From NCBI GenBank assembly GCA_020638465.1, contig JACKIM010000003.1:263001-327000 (forward strand): a stretch of 64,000 bases of DNA, written 5' to 3'. The position numbers were made by a program, and so were the translations under genes. Positions 17,080 through 25,955 of the stretch are shown here, piece by piece (positions within the stretch are counted from its first letter, which is position 1; each line of letters starts with the position of its first letter). Source of the DNA: Geminicoccaceae bacterium. Its GTDB lineage: Bacteria; Pseudomonadota; Alphaproteobacteria; Geminicoccales; Geminicoccaceae. The notes beneath the pieces are model-generated. The model was not told the origin of the DNA. It saw only the letters and a list, made by a program, of their open reading frames with translations, and searched no databases.

Positions 17080-18147
17080 AGGCTCCATGAATGATCGGTT
17101 TTCGTCGAAAGATCGGCGTGGCGGGGAAGTGCTGCCGCCGATGCGCAGCTGAGCGCGCAGTACCCGGGAAGCCACGCCGGTCCTGCCCTTAATCTGGGCT
17201 GCGAGCGCTGCGACGGCGTATTCTGCGATTTCGATCTGTGGCTGGATGACAGTCGTCAGGTGGGGCTGGATGATGTCGGCCATGGCAATGCCATCGAACC
17301 CGGTCACCGAAACGTCGCCCGGCACGTCGAGCCCTGCCGCATGGACGGCCGAGATGAAACCGATGGCCATGGCATCGCTGGCCGCGACAATGGCGGTCGG
17401 GTGTCGGGGCATGGCGAGGTAGGCGTTGGCGGCGTCGACGCCACTCCCCATTTCGAAATCGCCTTCGAAGCGTACCGGTTTCGGTCCGCCCGCACCGTCT
17501 GCGCATGTCTGCAGGGCTCTCCAGCGCAGGTCGTCGACCGGATCGCGGGCGGGGCCGCTGAGATAGCCGAGCCAACGATGGCCGAGACCGCTCAGATGGT
17601 CGAAGGCGAGGCCGATTGCATGGGATTCGTCCAGCAGCATGGAGGGGATATCGCGGTCGAAGGGCTGACTCACCGCGACAGCGGGCAGAATGCCGTTGCC
17701 AACGAGCCCCCGGCGACCGCAAAGGACCGAACCATTGAGCAGAATGGCGCCCGCCACCTGGCCGCCATATGCGAGGTCCGCCAGTCGTTGCGCCTTCTCG
17801 CCGTCGTCATCGAGATTGCCGACAAGAAGGGCAAACCCCCGGCGTGACAGGGCTCGGTCGATATGTTGCAGCAATTCACTGAAAAACGGCGTGATGAGAT
17901 TGGGGACGACCACCAGTGCCAGATTGCCCCCGGCGCCACGCAGGGCTCGTGCGGTCGGATTGGGGCTGTAGCCGGTACTCTGGATCGCAGCCTGCACGCG
18001 TGCACGGGCCTCGGCCGAGACCATGTCGGGGTGACTCAGAGTGCGGCTCACGGTTGCGATCGACACCCCCGCCAGTCCGGCCACATCGGAGATCCGTGGT
18101 ATTTTGACCTTTCCTGATTGCAGCTTGAGATTTTCGTGCACGCCCAC
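17077..18147 (-). CDS. LacI-family transcriptional repressor
   Basis: 356-residue LacI/GalR regulator. The HTH and hinge region occupies about residues 17-72 (ISDVAGLAGVSIATVSRTLS, then the family NPTARALR segment), followed by a periplasmic-binding-like sugar domain (LALVVVPNLITPFFSELLQ, later VTGFDGIAMADIIQPHLTTV). It is divergent from the sugar ABC operon at 18277 and the intergenic region contains a classic LacI-type operator at 18192-18207. This matches the ThuR position in rhizobial trehalose clusters. It would repress the importer and catabolic genes until the sugar or a derivative binds. Confidence 0.93.
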   Translation of the reverse strand: MGVHENLKLQSGKVKIPRISDVAGLAGVSIATVSRTLSHPDMVSAEARARVQAAIQSTGYSPNPTARALRGAGGNLALVVVPNLITPFFSELLQHIDRALSRRGFALLVGNLDDDGEKAQRLADLAYGGQVAGAILLNGSVLCGRRGLVGNGILPAVAVSQPFDRDIPSMLLDESHAIGLAFDHLSGLGHRWLGYLSGPARDPVDDLRWRALQTCADGAGGPKPVRFEGDFEMGSGVDAANAYLAMPRHPTAIVAASDAMAIGFISAVHAAGLDVPGDVSVTGFDGIAMADIIQPHLTTVIQPQIEIAEYAVAALAAQIKGRTGVASRVLRAQLRIGGSTSPPRRSFDENRSFMEP

Positions 18148-18191
18148 ATCCTGTCATCTACAGTTGACATCATGCTCGGGTATGATAGCGA

Positions 18192-18207
18192 ATGTAAACG
18201 TTTTCAT
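18192..18207. promoter_or_regulatory. LacI-family operator
   Basis: ATGTAAACGTTTTCAT is a 16-bp dyad (7 of 8 pairs) with the central CG step typical of LacI/GalR/CcpA-class operators. It lies 70 bp upstream of the binding-protein gene and 45 bp upstream of the divergent repressor gene, so it could mediate both repression and autoregulation. Confidence 0.75.
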
Positions 18208-18276
18208 AAAAAACGGGGGCAGGTGCAACCTTGAGGTTTCACCGATGCCCCACGTGCGAACAGGGAGTAAAGCGTC

Positions 18277-19515
18277 ATGTCGAAGCTTCGCCAGGCCATG
18301 ATGGCTGGCTGCCTCTCGCTTTCCATCGCCTTTCCCGTTGCCGCGGAGGAGATGAAAGCCGAGGTCATTCACTGGTGGACCTCGGGCGGCGAGTCCGCGG
18401 CCATCAAGACCTTTGCCGATGAGTTCACGGCCCGTGGCGGTACCTGGATCGATCAGGCCATTGCCGGTGGCGAGAATGCTCGCACCCAGGGAATCAACCG
18501 GATCATCGGCGGCAATCCACCCACCGCCATGCAACTGAACACCGGCAAGCAGTTCGATGAACTGGTCGAGGCCGACCTGCTTCGCAACCTGGATGACATA
18601 GCCGAGGCGGGCCACTGGCGCGACAACCTGCCCAAGGTCATCGCGGATGCAGCGACGCGCAATGGCAGCTTCTATGCGGCGCCGATCAATATTCATGGAC
18701 AGAACTGGTTCTTCTACAATGCTGAAGTGTTTGCCAACGCCGGAATTGAGCCACCGACGACTTTCGCCGAGCTGGTCGAAGACGGCAAGGCCCTGCGCGA
18801 TGCGGGCGTCATTCCGCTGGCGCTCGGTGGTCAGTCCTGGCAGGAGCGCCTGACCTTCAATGCCGTGCTGCTCGGGGTTGGCGGCCGCGATACCTATTTC
18901 AAGGTGCTGCGCGACAAGGACGTCGATACCGTTCACGGTGACGCGTTCCGCAAGGTGGTTGAAACCTATGGTTCCATGCGCGATCTCGTGGACGAGGGAA
19001 GTCCAGGCCGCAACTGGAATGACGCCACTGCGATGGTCATCAACGGCAAGGCCGCGGTGCAGATCATGGGTGACTGGGCGAAGGGCGAATTCATCGCCGC
19101 CGGCATGACACCCGACAAGGAATATGGCTGTAACATCATTTCCCCGGATGAAGGCTTCATCATCGGAGGGGATGTCTTCGTATTCCCCGTTGTCGAGGGG
19201 GACGAGCAGAACGAGGCTCAGAGGGTTCTGGCTACATTGATGATGGAACCCGGCCCCCAGGTGGCATTCAACGAGAAGAAGGGTTCGATACCGGTCCTGC
19301 TCAATGTCGATGTGTCGGGCATGGATGTCTGTGCGCAGAAGGCCATGGCGTTGCTCCAGAATTCCGACCAGCAGATTCCCAGCAGCGATTTCCTCGTTTC
19401 GCCCGATATCGGCGGTGCCCTTCAGGATGCGATCACCCAGTTCTGGAATGCTCCCGAGATGAGCGTCGATGAATTCGTCGACCTCTATTCCGATGCGTTG
19501 CAATCCGGCTTCTAG
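18277..19515 (+). CDS. Sugar ABC transporter substrate-binding protein
   Basis: 412-residue extracellular solute-binding protein of the family 1 (CUT1) class. The signal peptide covers about residues 1-23 (cleavage near PVAAEEMKAE). The mature start VIHWWTSGGESAAIK and the segment INRIIGGNPPTAMQLNTGKQ resemble glucose/mannose-type and ThuE-type binding proteins. A Cys pair is present (YGCNIISPDEGF and GMDVCAQKAM), which may form a disulfide. A long hairpin follows directly downstream. Genomic context (LacI, two permeases, MalK-type ATPase, Gfo/Idh, ThuA) favours an oligosaccharide or its oxidised derivative. Substrate not determinable. Confidence 0.88.
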   Translation: MSKLRQAMMAGCLSLSIAFPVAAEEMKAEVIHWWTSGGESAAIKTFADEFTARGGTWIDQAIAGGENARTQGINRIIGGNPPTAMQLNTGKQFDELVEADLLRNLDDIAEAGHWRDNLPKVIADAATRNGSFYAAPINIHGQNWFFYNAEVFANAGIEPPTTFAELVEDGKALRDAGVIPLALGGQSWQERLTFNAVLLGVGGRDTYFKVLRDKDVDTVHGDAFRKVVETYGSMRDLVDEGSPGRNWNDATAMVINGKAAVQIMGDWAKGEFIAAGMTPDKEYGCNIISPDEGFIIGGDVFVFPVVEGDEQNEAQRVLATLMMEPGPQVAFNEKKGSIPVLLNVDVSGMDVCAQKAMALLQNSDQQIPSSDFLVSPDIGGALQDAITQFWNAPEMSVDEFVDLYSDALQSGF

Positions 19516-19525
19516 TGCATCGATC

Positions 19526-19574
19526 GGGTGGATTTATCCGAAGCGGGTTTGACCGCTTCGGATACCATCCGCCC
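19526..19574 (+). terminator. Long hairpin after the binding-protein gene (LacI operon)
   Basis: A 12-bp perfect stem, TATCCGAAGCGG (19535-19546) and CCGCTTCGGATA (19553-19564) with loop GTTTGA, is extended by an outer stem GGGTGGAT (19526-19533) and ATCCGCCC (19567-19574) across a small internal loop. It starts 10 nt after the stop. No U-run follows, so it probably protects the upstream mRNA segment and limits readthrough. Confidence 0.75.
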
Positions 19575-19594
19575 TTCTGAAGGGGGAAAGCCTC

Positions 19595-20521
19595 ATGCCG
19601 ACCGCCTCGCCCGGAGCAGGGAGAAAGTCAGCGCGATCGATCCGCTGGCGGCGTCAGTTGCCCGCGACCATGGCCTTGTTGCCGGCTGCCATCATTGTCG
19701 TGGTGGCGTATATCGGCTGCATGGTCTGGACGGTACGGCTGTCGTTCACCAGTTCCAAGCTTCTGCCGAAATTCGACTGGGTGGGACTGGGCCAGTATCA
19801 GCGCCTGTTTGCCAATGAGCGTTTCATCGTCTCCATCGAGAATCTCTTCATATTCGGTACATTGTTCATCGCCGGTTCTCTGGTGCTCGGGTTTCTCCTC
19901 GCCGTCTTCATCGACCAGCGGATCCGTGCGGAGGGAGTCTTCCGGACCATCTATCTCTACCCGCATGCCTTGTCGTTCATCGTGACCGGCCTCGTCTGGA
20001 GATGGTTCCTCAATCCCACATACGGTCTCCAGGAGATGGTCCGGAACATGGGATTCGAGACCTTCACGTTCGACTGGATCGTCAGCCGCGAGATGGCAAT
20101 CTACACCATTGTCGTCGCCGCCATCTGGCAGGCTTCCGGTCTGGTCATGGCAATCCTGCTGGCAGGCCTGCGCGGCATCGACCAGGAGATCTGGAAAGCC
20201 GTCAAGGTCGACGGCATTCCCATATGGCGGGTGTATTGGTCCGTCATCCTGCCAATGCTCAAGCCAATGGTCGTCACCGCTACGGTGCTGTTGTCGCTGG
20301 CCGTGGTCAAGGTCTACGACATCGTCGTCGCCATGACCCAGGGCGGTCCGGGCATTTCCACAGAAGTTCCCGCCAAATTCGTCATGGATCACCTTTTCAA
20401 TCGCGCCAATGTCGGCCTGGCGATGGCCTGTGCCACGGTCATGCTGCTGGCGGTGGTCGTTGTGATCAGCCCGTGGCTCTATCACCAATATGGACCGCGG
20501 AACCGGGACAAGCGGGCATGA
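19595..20521 (+). CDS. Sugar ABC transporter permease 1
   Basis: 308-residue inner-membrane permease of the MalF/CUT1 class with six predicted helices. The first helix is near residues 28-48 (LLPAAIIVVVAYIGCMVWTV). The EAA-type cytoplasmic loop is visible as DQEIWKAVKVDGIPIWRVYW followed by ILPMLKP around residue 220. A GAAGGGGG ribosome site precedes the ATG. The stop overlaps the ATG of permease 2 (ATGA). Confidence 0.9.
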   Translation: MPTASPGAGRKSARSIRWRRQLPATMALLPAAIIVVVAYIGCMVWTVRLSFTSSKLLPKFDWVGLGQYQRLFANERFIVSIENLFIFGTLFIAGSLVLGFLLAVFIDQRIRAEGVFRTIYLYPHALSFIVTGLVWRWFLNPTYGLQEMVRNMGFETFTFDWIVSREMAIYTIVVAAIWQASGLVMAILLAGLRGIDQEIWKAVKVDGIPIWRVYWSVILPMLKPMVVTATVLLSLAVVKVYDIVVAMTQGGPGISTEVPAKFVMDHLFNRANVGLAMACATVMLLAVVVVISPWLYHQYGPRNRDKRA

Positions 20522-21420
20522 ACAGTGTCACCATGACCGAATTCACCGGCCCCAGCGGTCGCAGGCCGGCTCGTTTCAGCTGGGGCAGGGTGGGGGTCTA
20601 CACTTTCCTGATCGGCGCTGCCCTGTTCTTCCTGCTGCCCTTGTGGATCATGATCGTCACGTCGCTCAAGACGATGGACGAAATCCGGCTGGGCTATCTC
20701 ATGGCGTGGCCATCCGAGATCACCTTCGAACCCTGGGTCCACGCGTGGTCGCAAGCCTGTACCGGGCTCATCTGCGACGGCATCAGTGCCGGCTTCTGGA
20801 ACTCGGTGCGCATCCTTGTCCCGTCGCTGATCCTCTCGGTTGCGATCGGCATGGTGAACGGCTATGCGCTGTCGTTCTGGCGGGTGCGGGGAGCCAACCT
20901 GCTGTTCGGCGTGCTGCTGTGCGGTGCGTTCATTCCCTACCAGGTGTTCCTCTATCCACTCGTGAGGATATTTTCGACCGTTGGTATCTATGATTCGCTG
21001 ATTGGTATTGTCGTCATTCATACCATTTTCGGGATGCCGGTGATGACCCTGCTATTCCGCAATTTCTACTCGTCGCTGCCTGTCGAATTGTTCAATGCAG
21101 CGAGAATCGACGGTGGCAGCTTCTGGTCGATCTTCACCAAGGTGGTCGTTCCGATGTCCACACCCATGGTCATCGTCGCGGTGATCCTGCAGGTCACCGG
21201 TATCTGGAACGATTTCATTCTCGGATTGACATTCGCCGGTGCGAGCAATCAACCCATGACCGTGCAGCTCAACAATATCGTCAATTCGATGCAGGGCGAG
21301 AAACTCTACAATGTGGACATGGCGGCAACGATGCTCACCGGCATCGTTCCCCTCGTGGTCTATTTCGTCTCCGGTCGATGGTTCGTCCGCGGCATCGCTT
21401 CCGGTGCGGTGAAGGGTTGA
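20518..21420 (+). CDS. Sugar ABC transporter permease 2
   Basis: 300-residue permease of the MalG class with six helices. The first helix (YTFLIGAALFFLLPLWIMI) starts near residue 26; the EAA loop is VELFNAARIDGGSFWSIFTK followed by VVVPMSTP. An insertion with two cysteines (SQACTGLICDGISAGFWN) precedes the second helix, a feature I associate with glucose/mannose-type systems. The start is the ATG overlapping the permease 1 stop; a longer upstream frame is a shadow of permease 1. Confidence 0.9.
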   Translation: MNSVTMTEFTGPSGRRPARFSWGRVGVYTFLIGAALFFLLPLWIMIVTSLKTMDEIRLGYLMAWPSEITFEPWVHAWSQACTGLICDGISAGFWNSVRILVPSLILSVAIGMVNGYALSFWRVRGANLLFGVLLCGAFIPYQVFLYPLVRIFSTVGIYDSLIGIVVIHTIFGMPVMTLLFRNFYSSLPVELFNAARIDGGSFWSIFTKVVVPMSTPMVIVAVILQVTGIWNDFILGLTFAGASNQPMTVQLNNIVNSMQGEKLYNVDMAATMLTGIVPLVVYFVSGRWFVRGIASGAVKG

Positions 21421-21452
21421 GATGACGCTATGCGTATGAGGAATTGGTTGTC

Positions 21453-22538
21453 ATGCTGAACGTCTCCATTCGCGATGTCTGCATCGATTTCGGCGCCCTG
21501 CGCGTGCTCGACCGGCTCAATCTCGAAGTCGAACCCGGCGCCTTTCTCGTGCTGCTCGGACCTTCCGGCTGTGGCAAGTCGACCCTGCTGAACGCCATTG
21601 CCGGGCTCATCGACATCAGCGAGGGGCAGATCTGGATCGGCGAGCGGAATGTCACCTGGGAGGAACCCAAGGACCGCGACATTGCCATGGTATTCCAGGC
21701 CTATGCGCTCTATCCGACCATGACGGTGCGGCGGAACCTTTCCTTCGGTCTCGAAATGGCCAAGGTGCCCAGAGACAAGGTCGAGGAGAAGGTGCGTTTC
21801 GCTTCGGAACTGCTGCAGATCGCCCACCTTCTCGACCGCAAGCCTAGTCAGCTGTCCGGTGGTCAGCGGCAGCGTGTCGCCATCGGCCGGGCGCTGGTGC
21901 GCGATGCCGGACTGTTTCTCTTCGACGAGCCGCTCTCCAATCTCGATGCCAAGCTTCGGGCGGAGATGCGGGTGGAGATCAAACGGCTGCATCAGAAGCT
22001 CGGAATTACCACGATATATGTCACTCACGACCAGATCGAGGCCATGACCATGGCCACGAAGATCGCGGTGATGAATGGTGGGGTCATCGAACAACTGGCC
22101 GACCCCGAAACCGTCTACGAGACCCCGGCCACGCGCTTTGTCGCCGATTTCGTCGGTTCGCCGGGCATGAACTTCCTTGAAGCCGAGCTTGCCGGCAGCA
22201 ATGGGGGGATCGTCGCGCGTATCGGCAATCACAGCCTGCCGCTGGATTCCTATCCCTTTGCCAGGCGCCCCGAACAGGGGCAGAAGGTGGTATTCGGTCT
22301 GCGTCCGGAGAAAGTCCGGCCGCTGAGCGAAATGGATGCGCCGTTCGATGTCGAGCTGGCCACCGAGCTGCAGGAACCGATGGGTGCGGATACGCTTGCC
22401 TGGTTCCGTCTTGCAGGCCAGCCGCTGTCAGCCCGGCTCAACCCTGCGTCCGCCCATGCCGCCGAACGATCGGTCCGGCTCGGCTTCGATCTTTCCGCAG
22501 TCTCCCTCTTCGACCCGCAATCCGGCCAGCGCCTGTAG
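21453..22538 (+). CDS. MalK/UgpC-type ABC transporter ATPase
   Basis: 361-residue CUT1 ATPase with every catalytic motif: Walker A GPSGCGKST near residue 37, Q-loop VFQAYALYPTMTV, signature LSGGQRQRVAIGRALVRD, Walker B LFLFDEPLSNLDAKLR and switch His in THDQIEAMTMA. The C-terminal regulatory (TOBE-like) domain follows from about residue 235. ATG 21453 is chosen over the TTG nine bases upstream because the TGAGGAAT ribosome site would overlap the latter. It energises the permeases at 19595-21420 and, as MalK-type ATPases can be shared, could also serve the system at 31704-34790. Confidence 0.92.
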   Translation: MLNVSIRDVCIDFGALRVLDRLNLEVEPGAFLVLLGPSGCGKSTLLNAIAGLIDISEGQIWIGERNVTWEEPKDRDIAMVFQAYALYPTMTVRRNLSFGLEMAKVPRDKVEEKVRFASELLQIAHLLDRKPSQLSGGQRQRVAIGRALVRDAGLFLFDEPLSNLDAKLRAEMRVEIKRLHQKLGITTIYVTHDQIEAMTMATKIAVMNGGVIEQLADPETVYETPATRFVADFVGSPGMNFLEAELAGSNGGIVARIGNHSLPLDSYPFARRPEQGQKVVFGLRPEKVRPLSEMDAPFDVELATELQEPMGADTLAWFRLAGQPLSARLNPASAHAAERSVRLGFDLSAVSLFDPQSGQRL

Positions 22539-22572
22539 CAGCGCGGCCCTTTTCAGGAAATGTGAAGCGATC

Positions 22573-23340
22573 ATGTCTGTCACGGACGTTCTATCCATCC
22601 AGCTCTACACCTTGCGCGACATGCCCAGCCACGCTGCGATCCTCGATGCGGTGGCAGAGGCCGGCTATCGCCATGTCGAGATGATCGGCAGCCATCTCGA
22701 AAATGCCGGAGACGTGAGAGATGAACTCGATGCCCGGGGCCTGAAGGGTTCGTCCAGCCATGTCGGCATGTCGCAATTGCGCGAGCAACCCGAGGCGATG
22801 ATCGAGGCCTGCAAGGTGCTTGGTATCGACACTCTGTTCATGCCGGCCGTACCGCCGGAGCAGCGTCACATGGATGCTGGCGGCTGGCGCGAACTCGGCG
22901 CCGAACTGGGCCGCATGGCCGAGGTGTTCGCGGAAGCCGGGATCAAGCTTGGCTATCACAACCACCATTGGGAGCTGGAGAAGAAGGACGGCGGGCGTGA
23001 TGCGCTCGATCTGCTGTTCGAGGCTTCAGGTTCCAGTCCGCTCGTCTGGCAGGCCGATATAGCCTGGCTGGTACGTGGGGGTGCCGATCCCAAGGCCCTG
23101 TTGCAACGCCACGGAGCGCGGGTGGCGGCCGCGCATGTGAAGGATATCGCTCCCGAGGGCGAGAATCTCGATCAGGACGGATGGGCCGATGTCGGCTCGG
23201 GAACGCTGGACTGGGTGGAACTCTGGAAAGCCTGCCGGGCTGCCGGGGCAAGGTGGATGGTGGTGGAGCATGACAAGCCGCTCGATCCGGCTGCCTGTGC
23301 CCGCAACAGCTTCAATTACATTACCTCGATGGGGCTTTGA
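22573..23340 (+). CDS. Sugar phosphate isomerase/epimerase-like TIM-barrel protein
   Basis: 255-residue member of the xylose isomerase-like TIM-barrel (AP endonuclease 2) superfamily. Metal-ligand motifs are visible: GYHNHHWELEK near residue 125, WQADIAWLVRGG near residue 160 and AAHVKDIAPEG near residue 184, with a late Glu in WMVVEHDKPLD. ATG 22573 gives the family N-terminus (LSIQLYTLRDM). Members next to Gfo/Idh/MocA dehydrogenases often act on keto-sugars or inositols as isomerases, epimerases or lyases. Three bases separate it from the dehydrogenase gene, so a joint pathway is likely. Confidence 0.82.
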   Translation: MSVTDVLSIQLYTLRDMPSHAAILDAVAEAGYRHVEMIGSHLENAGDVRDELDARGLKGSSSHVGMSQLREQPEAMIEACKVLGIDTLFMPAVPPEQRHMDAGGWRELGAELGRMAEVFAEAGIKLGYHNHHWELEKKDGGRDALDLLFEASGSSPLVWQADIAWLVRGGADPKALLQRHGARVAAAHVKDIAPEGENLDQDGWADVGSGTLDWVELWKACRAAGARWMVVEHDKPLDPAACARNSFNYITSMGL

Positions 23341-23343
23341 GCG

Positions 23344-24477
23344 ATGGCCGTCACCAGGCTGGGGATCATCGGCTGCGGCAATATCGCCGATGCCTATCTC
23401 AAGGGGGCCTCGCGATCGTCGCTGGTCGAGGTCAAGGGCGTGGCCGACCTGCGCCACGAGGCGGCGGTCGCCCGCGCGGGAACTTACGGTGTCGAGGCCA
23501 TGAGCATTGACGGAATGCTCGCCGATCCGGAAATTTCGATCATCGTCAATATTACCGTACCGTTGGCGCATGCCGATGTGAGCCGTTCGATTCTCGAAGC
23601 GGGCAAGCATGTCTATTCCGAAAAGCCGCTTGCAGCGGATTTCGAAGCGGGCCGCAGTGTCGTCGAGCTTGCGTCCCGCCACGGACTTCGCATCGGCTGC
23701 GCGCCGGACACCTTTCTGGGCGGGGGTCACCAGGCAGCGCGCCGGGTGATCGACGAGGGCCGCATCGGCAAGGTGGTGTCCGGGGCGGCGTGTTTCACGA
23801 GTCACGGCATGGAAATGTGGCATCCCAATCCGGAGTTCTTCTTCAAGCGTGGAGGAGGGCCCATTCTCGACATGGGGCCATATTACATAACCCAACTGGT
23901 CAACCTGCTGGGCCCGGTACGCCGCGTTACGGCACAGACGTCGAAAGCCTTCGATGTACGGACAGTGACCAGCGAACCCCTGCGCGGAACGAAGATTCCC
24001 GTTGATGTCCAGACCACGGTCAACGGCGTTCTCGAATTCGTGAATGGTGCCAATATCCCGATCACGACGTCATGGGATATATGGAAGACGGAGCGAAAGC
24101 CCATCGAGATCTATGGCGAAACGGGCTCGATGCTGGTGCCCGACCCCAATTTCTTCGGCGGGGACGTTCTCGTCAGCAAGGAAGGTGGCGACTGGCAGCC
24201 GGTTGATATCGGCGATCATCCGTTCTGCAAGCCCAATCGGGAATTGCGTCAGGGCAAGATGGCTGCCGATTATCGCATGATCGGCCTCATCGACATGGCC
24301 TGTGCCATAAGCGCCGGCCGCACACACCGCGCCTCCGGTGATCTCGCCCTGCATGTTCTTGAGGTGATGACGGCCTTCGATCGTTCATCGGCGGAAGGCC
24401 GCCACATCGAGATGACCACGACCTGCGAACAACCGCAGCCTGTCCCTCTTGGTGAAGATGAGGAGGTCTTCAAGTGA
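23344..24477 (+). CDS. Gfo/Idh/MocA-family oxidoreductase, ThuB-like
   Basis: 377-residue NAD(P)-dependent sugar dehydrogenase family protein. The N-terminal Rossmann fold shows GIIGCGNIADAYLKGA, and the family EKP motif appears as YSEKPLAADFE near residue 97. The C-terminal domain has the substrate-binding stretch RGGGPILDMGPYYITQLVNL with the conserved Asp and Tyr. It overlaps the thuA-like gene by ATGA, the same pairing as thuB-thuA in Sinorhizobium trehalose utilisation. The likely reaction is oxidation of a sugar hydroxyl to a keto-sugar, or its reversal; the sugar is unknown. Confidence 0.85.
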   Translation: MAVTRLGIIGCGNIADAYLKGASRSSLVEVKGVADLRHEAAVARAGTYGVEAMSIDGMLADPEISIIVNITVPLAHADVSRSILEAGKHVYSEKPLAADFEAGRSVVELASRHGLRIGCAPDTFLGGGHQAARRVIDEGRIGKVVSGAACFTSHGMEMWHPNPEFFFKRGGGPILDMGPYYITQLVNLLGPVRRVTAQTSKAFDVRTVTSEPLRGTKIPVDVQTTVNGVLEFVNGANIPITTSWDIWKTERKPIEIYGETGSMLVPDPNFFGGDVLVSKEGGDWQPVDIGDHPFCKPNRELRQGKMAADYRMIGLIDMACAISAGRTHRASGDLALHVLEVMTAFDRSSAEGRHIEMTTTCEQPQPVPLGEDEEVFK

Positions 24478-25130
24478 GCCGCTCTTCCGCGCTGATCGTC
24501 TGGGGCGGCTGGGAAGGCCATGAACCGCGTCAGGGAGCGGCGATCGTCAGGACAATGCTGGAAGCCGAAGGCTTCGATGTGCGGGTCGAGACGGAGACCT
24601 CAGTGTTCCTCGACCCGGCCATCTGCTCGATCGACCTGATCGTGCCGATCTACACAATGGCCGCCATCGAAAAGGCCGAGGCCAGGGCGCTCGCGTCGGC
24701 CATCGAGGGCGGTGTCGGCCTGGGAGGCTACCATGGCGGCATGTGCGATGCCTTTCGCGGCAACACCGACTACCAGTTCATCTGCGGTGGGCAGTGGGTT
24801 GCCCATCCGGGTGACATCATCGACTATCGGGTGGACATCACACGGCCCGACGACCCGGTGGTCTCCGGTATCGACGGCTTCGACTACCGCAGCGAACAGT
24901 ACTACATGCACGTCGACCCTGCCGTCGATGTTCTCGCAACCACGACATTTTCCGGTGAGCATGCAAGCTGGACCCGCGGTGTGGTGATGCCGGTGGTGTG
25001 GAAGCATCGCTACGGTGAAGGCCGCGTGTTTTACAGCTCGCTCGGTCATGTCGCGGCCGAATTCGACATCCCGCAAATGAAGGAAATCCTTCGTCGCGGA
25101 CTTCTGTGGGCCGCGGGCCGGACGAACTGA
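24474..25130 (+). CDS. thuA: ThuA-domain protein
   Basis: 218-residue ThuA (trehalose-utilisation type) protein with a class I glutamine-amidotransferase-like fold. Hallmarks are SALIVWGGWEGHEPRQG at the N-terminus and GVGLGGYHGGMCDAF near residue 82, and a C-terminal YGEGRVFYSSLGHVAAEFD. The usual amidotransferase Cys nucleophile is not evident at the elbow. GTG at 24474 overlaps the preceding stop (GTGA). It is the last gene of the LacI-controlled operon. In Sinorhizobium ThuA and ThuB work in trehalose-type disaccharide catabolism; the same is inferred here. Confidence 0.85.
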   Translation: MSRSSALIVWGGWEGHEPRQGAAIVRTMLEAEGFDVRVETETSVFLDPAICSIDLIVPIYTMAAIEKAEARALASAIEGGVGLGGYHGGMCDAFRGNTDYQFICGGQWVAHPGDIIDYRVDITRPDDPVVSGIDGFDYRSEQYYMHVDPAVDVLATTTFSGEHASWTRGVVMPVVWKHRYGEGRVFYSSLGHVAAEFDIPQMKEILRRGLLWAAGRTN

Positions 25131-25162
25131 ACGGATACCATGCCCATGGAACCCTGCCGGCT

Positions 25163-25915
25163 TCAAGGCTCCGATGGGTCCGGATCCGGGTCTGCCGTCA
25201 TGGTCACGGGCTCCACCTTGCGAAGCCGCTGCAGCCATAATGCGACCATGCAGCTGAGCATTGCCCATGTCGCACCGGCAGCCCAGCCGGCCAGGACGTC
25301 CGTCGGCCAGTGAACGCCCAGATAGACCCGGCTGACACCGACCGCGATCGTGATCAGGATCGCCAGGGACAGAACATACACCTTCAGCCGGCGCCTGGGT
25401 TGAAGATTGGCGACGAGGGCACCAAGGGTCAGATAGACAAGTGCGGACATCATCGAATGCCCGCTGGGGAAACTGGTCGTGTAGACGATGGAGCCATGCG
25501 GAACGAGGTCCGGCCGCGGCCGGTTGAAGCCTGCCTTGAGCAGCAGGCTGAGCGCGATACCGCTTGAGATGGCAACGGCAACGAACAGCGCTGTGCGCTT
25601 CCTTTGGGCAAGGATCAGGTAGATCACCGAGGCCACGGTTATGAACGTGAGCACACCGACCCCGCCCATGGCGGTCGCATCGCGCCCGAGTTCCTCGACC
25701 CATCCGGGACCGAGCGGGTCGCCGGGATCGCCGGGAGTCCGCAGGGAAAGCAGGATGGCCTTGTCGACGGCACGCGTATCGCCTTCACTGACTTCATCGG
25801 CGATACCGATAAAGAGCCACATACTGCCGGCCAACAGGGCCATCAACGCCAGCAGGCCGAACTCCCGCCTCGCTCTGGAGATTGTCCAGCGGGCAAAACT
25901 TGCGATGCGCCTCAA
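25163..25915 (-). CDS. PAP2-family membrane phosphatase
   Basis: 250-residue integral membrane phosphatase of the PAP2 family. All three catalytic motifs are present: KAGFNRPRP (C1) near residue 121, FPSGHSM (C2) near residue 145 and SRVYLGVHWPTD (C3) near residue 193. Five to six helices surround them, and the C-terminus is acidic (DPDPDPSEP). Substrates in the family include phosphatidate, undecaprenyl pyrophosphate and phosphatidylglycerophosphate. It is convergent with the thuA-like gene and 40 bp downstream of the oxidoreductase gene; no functional tie to either is evident. Confidence 0.9.
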   Translation of the reverse strand: MRRIASFARWTISRARREFGLLALMALLAGSMWLFIGIADEVSEGDTRAVDKAILLSLRTPGDPGDPLGPGWVEELGRDATAMGGVGVLTFITVASVIYLILAQRKRTALFVAVAISSGIALSLLLKAGFNRPRPDLVPHGSIVYTTSFPSGHSMMSALVYLTLGALVANLQPRRRLKVYVLSLAILITIAVGVSRVYLGVHWPTDVLAGWAAGATWAMLSCMVALWLQRLRKVEPVTMTADPDPDPSEP

Positions 25916-25955
25916 TGCGGGAGACCTTCGATGGATGGCGCTGTCCGGGGGTGTG

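Noticed and set aside
18154..19503. Minus-strand open frame of about 449 codons opposite the sugar-binding protein
   Set aside because: Lies fully antisense to a clear receptor gene and crosses the LacI operator; composition is typical of a mirrored frame.
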